A stretch of DNA of 64,000 bases from Dimorphilus gyrociliatus (Eukaryota; Annelida; Polychaeta; Dinophilidae), in assembly GCA_904063045.1 (NCBI GenBank), contig CAJFCJ010000013.1:540156-604155 (forward strand), read 5' to 3'. The position numbers were made by a program, and so were the translations under genes. Under the pieces are notes generated by a model. That model worked only from the letters and a program-made list of their open reading frames with translations. It made no database searches and was not told where the DNA came from. Shown in pieces: positions 58,493 to 64,000 of this stretch (positions within the stretch are counted from its first letter, which is position 1; every line of letters begins with the position of its first letter).

Positions 58493-59585
58493 ATGTACGG
58501 TGGTTATAACTACGGTGGCAATAATTATCCATCGAGATGCCCGTACGACCGAAATGCTATATACGGCCTCCTCCAGCATTTAAACAAAGATGAACTAGAA
58601 AAACTATCTAAAGATGAGGAAGCATTGGCGAAGCTGGTTGAAGATTTAGAACCGGTAATTAAATTATTGAATAAATAACATACATAAACTTAGGTAACTA
58701 AATGTATTGAAAAAGGTGTTGCATTAAAGTTAGCATCAACAAGCCAATAGTAATTTTATGCTGTAGAATAGGCGGGGTTGAAATATGAGAGGGGCTAGAA
58801 CGCCTTTAATTTAATATTGATTGATTTGTTTTCTAATGTTTTAATTTATTTATAAAATAATGATTTTTCAGGTAAAAAATCGCACAAAAGAGAAAGAGGC
58901 TCTCGCAAAAAAACTTAAAAAAATTGCACAAGATAATATGAATCTTCAACCAAAATTGGAAGCTGCCAAAACAAACTTGGCAGCAGTTTATCAAGAATAC
59001 ACGAATTATTTAAAAGAGTTTGACAAAGCAAAACTGAGATTAGGTGTGATATATATCTATAACCAGAAAAATATAATAAAACCCCTAATCTTTACAGTTA
59101 TTTAATAATAGGCGCTTTATGACTAATAAAATTTTTCTTTTTCAATATTTATAGATACTTTAATTTCGTTAAATTCACCCGATACGTCCTTAAATCTCCT
59201 AAAAGCGGAGGCTGCTAAAGTCGAAGAAAGCACTGACGTAAATATTTAATTTTGAATACTCCTTGTTTATTATATTGTTTCTCTACAGAATATTGGAAAA
59301 GAATTCTTGGATGGTGCTAAGTCCGTTCAAACGTTTCTGGAAGAATATATACCACAAAGAACAAGAAACCATAGTCTCAGACTGAAGGTTGATAAATTAG
59401 AAGAGCAGCTGAGCAATAATTTTGCCCAACCATCTTACACTCCACAAGTTACACAGAACGTCGCTTATCCCGTTTATAATCCAACGCTAATGGGAGGCGC
59501 AGGGGGCCAAATGGGCGCTTATGCTGGATACCCCAGCGGCATACCGTTTAGCATGCCCGATCCATCAAAATATTTAAAATCATAA
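58493..59585 (+). CDS. VPS37: VPS37 family ESCRT-I subunit
   Basis: Exons 58493-58654, 58872-59043, 59155-59237 and 59289-59585 give 237 aa. ESCRT-I subunit acting in sorting ubiquitinated cargo into multivesicular bodies. The Mod(r) domain spans about residues 22-160: helices with LQHLNKDELEKLSKDEEALA, then a long coiled coil (VKNRTKEKEALAKKLKKIAQ), KSVQTFLEEYIPQR and HSLRLKVDKLEEQL, which correspond to the conserved FL-E-Y--R and K---L motifs of the family. The C-terminal tail is rich in Pro, Gly and Tyr, as in VPS37B/C. A Gly/Tyr-rich N-terminus (MYGGYNYGGNNYP) precedes the domain. The start codon lies just behind a splice acceptor, so the first exon is probably non-coding. Confidence 0.85.
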
Positions 59586-59901
59586 ATTTATGGACGAAAC
59601 TGTAATCATTTACTACTCGTCTCTTTCATACATTAATCATGTTTTCATGAAAAATACATTTCTAATTGCAAGGCTTTAATTATAAGTACATATCGATTTT
59701 AGGCAACAAACGTGAAGGAGAACAGCCGAAAAAGGACGGACAAATTCGTAGTTCTGTGATGAATGTCTTCAAGAAGTTAATCTTTTTTTCTTACAATAGG
59801 TGTGACCAAAACATAAAGTAGACTAGATGAGATAGAAATGTTCATTTTCACAAAGAATTGAGACATGATATATAGTAATTAAAAAAGCGCTCTTAGAAAG
59901 T
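59586..59901. other. Convergent 3' ends of VPS37 and UNC119
   Basis: 316 nt, the 3' UTRs of the two converging genes. No other feature seen. Confidence 0.5.
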
Positions 59902-60778
59902 TCATTGACCCCCGTTGTAGGAATAGTCAGCCTTGTTGTGCATTACCAAACGATCATCAACAAAGTAGAAACTATCGGAACGTGTTTCATATGGACTGGA
60001 GACCATTTCGTTAACTGTAATAAACAGTTTTATATTACATAATTAGTATAATGCATATCGAATAACATTAAAGGTAAATAATAAATATGCTACGTTGAAT
60101 AGAATCTTACTTTGTTCTTGAGTAAGTTGCGGAAATTCGTAGATATGTTCGACAGAATTGCGACTGTTCGGAATGCAAAAACCAAATTCAAAATCAAAAC
60201 TTTTGAGCAGTTGATCACGAAAATAATGTCTTTCTATCATTCGAAATTTACTAATTGGTTTATCACCAATCGAAAACTCCACAGTTGCACCGACAAGTTT
60301 CAACTTCAGAAAAGACGGTGTAAATTGATAACGTATGAAACGACCGCCATTCGGATCTTCGTCCGTGGCGTTACCTTGACTTGAATCTAAATATAAAAAT
60401 TTCAATTTACATACCTTATACATGGGAATGCGATTAACGTGCAATTTCAATTTTACCTGGTGTCTCCGGTTTGCATACTTCAAATAAGACATTTCCACTG
60501 TCGATGTCGCGAAGCTTAAAACGTGTAAAGTCGATATTGTAGATATTTGCTTCTGGCGAACATAAGTACTCTATTAGGGAAGAAAATAATTAGCTGTGCA
60601 AAAGTCAGTTATTAGAATAACGCTCACTTTCTGTAATCTTAGTAAGTTGACTAACGTCATCAACAGTTATAAACGGTTTCTTAAGCAATTCATCTTCACT
60701 AAGTGGTTTTGCCTTTGCTTTACGCGAAAGGAAACCTTCGTTTTTCTTTTTTCCACTTTTTACACTTCCCAAACTCAT
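59902..60778 (-). CDS. UNC119: UNC119 lipid-binding chaperone
   Basis: Exons 60778-60628, 60570-60457, 60386-60111 and 60014-59902 give 217 aa. UNC119 proteins bind myristoylated N-termini of ciliary and signalling proteins in a PDE-delta-like beta-sandwich and release them to ARL-GTP. Family signatures are all present: [113 protein letters not shown] and ADYSY near the C-terminus. The basic N-terminus ([17 protein letters not shown]) is typical of the variable head. A TTTTTCAG acceptor lies six nucleotides before the ATG, which suggests a 5' UTR intron or trans-splicing. Confidence 0.95.
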
Positions 60779-62709
60779 TTCAAACTGAAAAATGATAAAG
60801 AAATTTCTTATTCAACCAGGTAATTATTTAGTGAAAAATTTATTGAAACAAGCTCTACATTTATAAAACGAACTAATAGAAAATATAAAAATTTCTTACA
60901 ATCTCAGTCGATAACTAGCAGCTACAAACAACAAATAATTGGTTCAAACAAATTCCGTAAGTCTTTTCTAGAATGAAAAATGGCAGCGGCGGGACTGTCT
61001 AAAATATGGTAAGAGTTAACCCGAACTCACCTAATCAACAGTTGTACATTTTTATTTATTTAAAAATTATCTTTTTTAATTAAACAATGTACTCCTTTAC
61101 ATGAAAAAAAAATAACTCCATAAAAATGCGATCTACTAGACTATCTAGACTATTAAATATAATTATATACAGCATATATACATATTATTAAAAATACAAA
61201 AAAAAAAATAATAAAATCATAATAATACGAAAGTCTCTAACAGTCAACTGTGTTTTTGTACAACAAAATTTTAATTATAGGAAACTGGTTAGGTTGAAAT
61301 AATACCATAACATTTTTCACCTTTAGTTAAGGTTGTAAGAAACGTTTTCATTCACCTTTTTATATTTGATGTGATCAAGACTCTCTTCAGTAGCTTTCTA
61401 TTTCTATCTCAATCGCCGTACGTGTGTTGGATATTAATTAAGAAGGTATTAAATAGAGATACTTTTTTATTGAAAGATTAGTAGCAAAGCTTAATAAGAT
61501 TAATTAATTTAAAAGATTATAAAAGTGACTTTATTAAACATTGCCTCTATTATAGTTAGTTTTACGGATCAAATATTATGTATTATATTACAATGATTAT
61601 AAAAATAATGGCAATTTTTATACATATTGTGCTTAAAATTTGAGTTAGGATATGACGAATAATTTCCAAATAAGGATACTATATGGGACACGTGAGGTAG
61701 CTTGAGCTTTAGAATTCACCTACCGATAGATGGCGAAAAAACCCGCTGTAAAGGTGTTGTAATTACACCGCTTGATGGCGTCTATCAACGTATCCTTCCG
61801 GATATCTATTTCCTAAACTTTCCACAATTTTGTTGAATAATAGGTAAGTCCTTTTAAATTATATTCCATTAAATAATAAAAAATTGATTCTATCAATAAT
61901 CCGGCGTCAAATCAGGCTCCATAAAGGTATCGTATAGGTAAAATAACCTTGTTCGTGCAGAACACTCTTTGTGCCCTCAATAATCAGAAATAGGAAAGAA
62001 TTACACCTCAATAAAAGTATTTGTTGAAAGCAATAGGAATGTTGTATGAATTGCATTCTTACTTTTTTTTTTTAAATTACGATCAAATAGTTTTAATAGA
62101 AAAATATCACTGGTTACCTACGCCTACCTGGAACTAACGAAACTGTTGTTTTCAATATGGCGGATTGTATACAAAAAAGATCTAACGTCTTCCGTTACAT
62201 TTAAAGCGTCGGTCGTAGTGATTAAATGAAGTTTTAAGTATATCGAATAGTCTATTGATAAAGCTTATCTGAAATAAGCGCTGTTTTATTCAGTGCATAT
62301 TCTCTTCTCATTCTCAACTTGTTCGTTTACACTGCGTAATCGTACTTGGCTGTCTTTACAAAAGCAATTCAACAGTAATAGATATAATACTTTTATTGGA
62401 AACTTATCAATAGTACTGTTTGCCTTATCGATGATTGATAAGAGTAATTTTCAACGCGTCAGGTTTATGAATCATTGTTAATAAAGTAAGAAATTCTACC
62501 TGATACCTGTACATCTGGAACCACTGTAAAACTATGTGATTAAAATAAGACATAACAATTTCGAAATCCTTTCTTACCTTTCCGTGACTTGTCTTACAAT
62601 TGTTAAAACCTGTTGTTGAATTTTCCTTTTTTAACAGGCCTACAGATATAGTACAGAAGAATTTGAAAGGATTAAAAAATAATAACAACAAATTTTCATA
62701 TATAACGAG
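60779..62709. promoter_or_regulatory. Divergent region UNC119 / delta-catenin, with probable non-coding exon
   Basis: AT-rich next to UNC119. From about 61680 to 61846 it becomes less AT-rich and ends in AATAATAG|GTAAGTCC, a strong donor, and CTTTTTTAACAG at 62625-62636 is a strong acceptor 73 nt before the delta-catenin ATG. This fits a non-coding first exon of delta-catenin. A paired GATGGCG motif (61730 and 61774) lies in the candidate exon. No other gene seen. Confidence 0.4.
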
Positions 62710-63789
62710 ATGCCTGGCGTTTATGACGCCCCTTCTACAGAATACATATCTCAAGACGCCAATCAAAACGACGAGACACAGAAAATTTTACGTTCGGTAA
62801 AAGAACAGGTAAGTTTCTTTTTAAGCATTCCATTCTTTCTAACAAAAATAACTAAATAGGCTTAATTAAGGTTAGGAAAAAGGTTTTTTTTTGTTAAATT
62901 GTACGGCTTTCAAACTTTTTCCTCCTCCCATTTCCCGTTCTACCTCTAACCTTATACCGCTACCCCCTCTCCTTCCTCCCCGCTGATATTTTACTTTTCT
63001 AACGCTGGGCACCCACGCGTGAATTAAGTAAATAGGGTTGGACTGACGTAGCGCGTAAAAAATATAATATAATTTGTTTATGTAGCATTGATCGCATTCA
63101 CTGCCTTCTCTTAAAAAACGTTATAGTTAAAGGTGCCGCATCGCCTCGTTTACTTTCCTTCTTTAAACTCCTAAGAACATACAATTCTATCTCTTCTTCT
63201 ATTTATTTAATATTTAAAAGAATAGTGTAAATATTAATATTGTAATTATCTATTTACGTAGCTAACTTCCCAGTTTTTGTATTAAATCAGCTAAATTGCA
63301 AACTATATTGTATAATTAAAAAACAAAACAAAAAACAAAAAAGATTTTCTATTTGAGTGAGCTTTTGTGTGAATGATGCATGGTGCAGGAAGAGCAATTT
63401 GAACAACTGACGAGAGAACTAGAAGCGGAAAGACAAAGCGTCGCTCAACAGATCGAAAAATGCAAATTGGGATCGGAAACAGCCAGTATGAACAGCATTT
63501 CGGAAACGGATGAGAGTTATCCATGGAGAGCGCCTACACATACATCTCATACATCGACATCCGGTCATATAACGAATCAACTTCCACCTCCTATTGCTGA
63601 AGAGGAGAGCGACGCTGACAGTAAATTAAGCGGAACACAGCTAGTTGATTCTTATTTGTACGTCTTTTATCTAAATAGTATTTCTTCTCTCTACCATCTA
63701 TCACTCTTAGTCTTTTCCGTAAATTATCTCTTTTTTGCGTGTGCAGAGACGCAACAAGAGTCTATGAGCACAAAATTCCTCGTGCATGA
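62710..63789 (+). CDS. Delta-catenin/p120-catenin family, N-terminal exons (partial)
   Basis: Exons 62710-62808 and 63389-63657 encode the N-terminus ([12 protein letters not shown]...). The p120/delta-catenin coiled coil [20 protein letters not shown] is followed by [20 protein letters not shown] and an acidic/Ser-rich stretch. This matches the delta-catenin branch, which regulates cadherin stability at adherens junctions. The armadillo repeats must lie beyond the window. A third exon from 63747 (after GTGTGCAG) continues the frame for 14 codons to a TGA at 63787-63789. A GTGCAT donor within it could instead splice onward, so the exon 3 model is uncertain. The gene is cut by the window end. 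Confidence 0.8.
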
Positions 63790-64000
63790 TGATTGTAGTG
63801 GCCTAAAGCTTAGAGTTTTATTTTTAAAAGAAAAAAAAAAGCGTGATTTTTAAAGAAGCAGATCTTCAATTCCTTAATTTTTTTCTTTATCATACCAAAG
63901 GGTATTATAATTTATAAACACTATCTCATGTTTTTTTTTCTTTTCCTACTAATAGATTTCGCTCACACTTTTCCATGATCCCTTTTAAAACTTTTTGAAT
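63790..64000. other. Window edge, intron or alternative 3' end of delta-catenin
   Basis: T-rich. A TACTAATAG acceptor-like site lies at 63947-63955. No further coding recognised. Confidence 0.3.

Noticed and set aside
1-64000. CRISPR array, operons, bacterial promoters or terminators
   Set aside because: Spliced animal genes throughout. The only regular repeats are 5S units, microsatellites and element pieces.
1-64000. tRNA, snRNA or spliced-leader genes between the 5S genes
   Set aside because: I looked for B-box-like GTTCGA-TC and for conserved snRNA ends and found nothing convincing. A covariance-model scan would be needed to exclude them.

Overview
This is nuclear DNA of an invertebrate animal, AT-rich, with many short introns (about 45-130 nt, GT-AG). 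The evidence is spliced metazoan genes: a delta-catenin N-terminus, UNC119, VPS37, a beta-adaptin of AP-1/AP-2 type, beta-glucuronidase, TMEM192 and a trefoil-domain protein, together with BEL/Pao and Tc1-like element remains. A compact-genome lophotrochozoan would fit, but the sequence does not prove a phylum. All similarities below were judged by eye; no alignment or search was run.

Layout. (1) 0.2-5.9 kb: left 5S rDNA array, eight full 120-nt 5S genes in mixed orientation. (2) 6-19.4 kb: a transposon graveyard with three decayed BEL/Pao retrotransposon bodies (two minus, one plus), two Tc1-like transposase relics (one nested) and two broken 5S pieces. (3) 20.2-34 kb: a lineage-specific gene cluster. 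It holds three RING-finger genes of one family, two small paralogous three-exon genes with matching exon structure at its two ends, and a secreted trefoil gene. (4) 35.8-36.7 kb: a truncated 5S piece and retroelement debris. (5) 37-44.1 kb: right 5S array, again eight genes, with an unrecognised single-exon gene (41.1-41.7 kb) inside it. (6) 44.7-64 kb: ordinary gene-dense euchromatin with TMEM192 (+), GUSB (-), a WD40 gene (+), beta-adaptin (+), VPS37 (+), UNC119 (-) and the 5' end of delta-catenin (+).

The most notable structure is mirror symmetry. The two 5S arrays face each other as inverted repeats around about 31 kb. A 1,871-nt block (3322-5192) recurs inverted with the same length at 38193-40063, and the array ends bordering the interior (5724-6046 and 36785-37103) are inverted copies. 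The genes inside are arranged symmetrically too: small gene A (-), RING1 (-), then RING2 (+), RING3 (+), small gene B (+), with broken 5S pieces outside both ends. This looks like an old inverted duplication whose gene pairs have diverged while the 5S arms were homogenised. The right array also joins an inverted block to a direct copy of another left-array block exactly at a 5S gene, so 5S genes seem to be the recombination joints.

In the right third the housekeeping genes are intact and conventional. GUSB (lysosomal hydrolase) and TMEM192 (lysosomal membrane) converge tail to tail. Beta-adaptin, VPS37 and UNC119 are all membrane-trafficking genes. Introns were placed by reading splice sites and keeping frame; every joined model listed totals a multiple of three and ends at a stop, unless stated.
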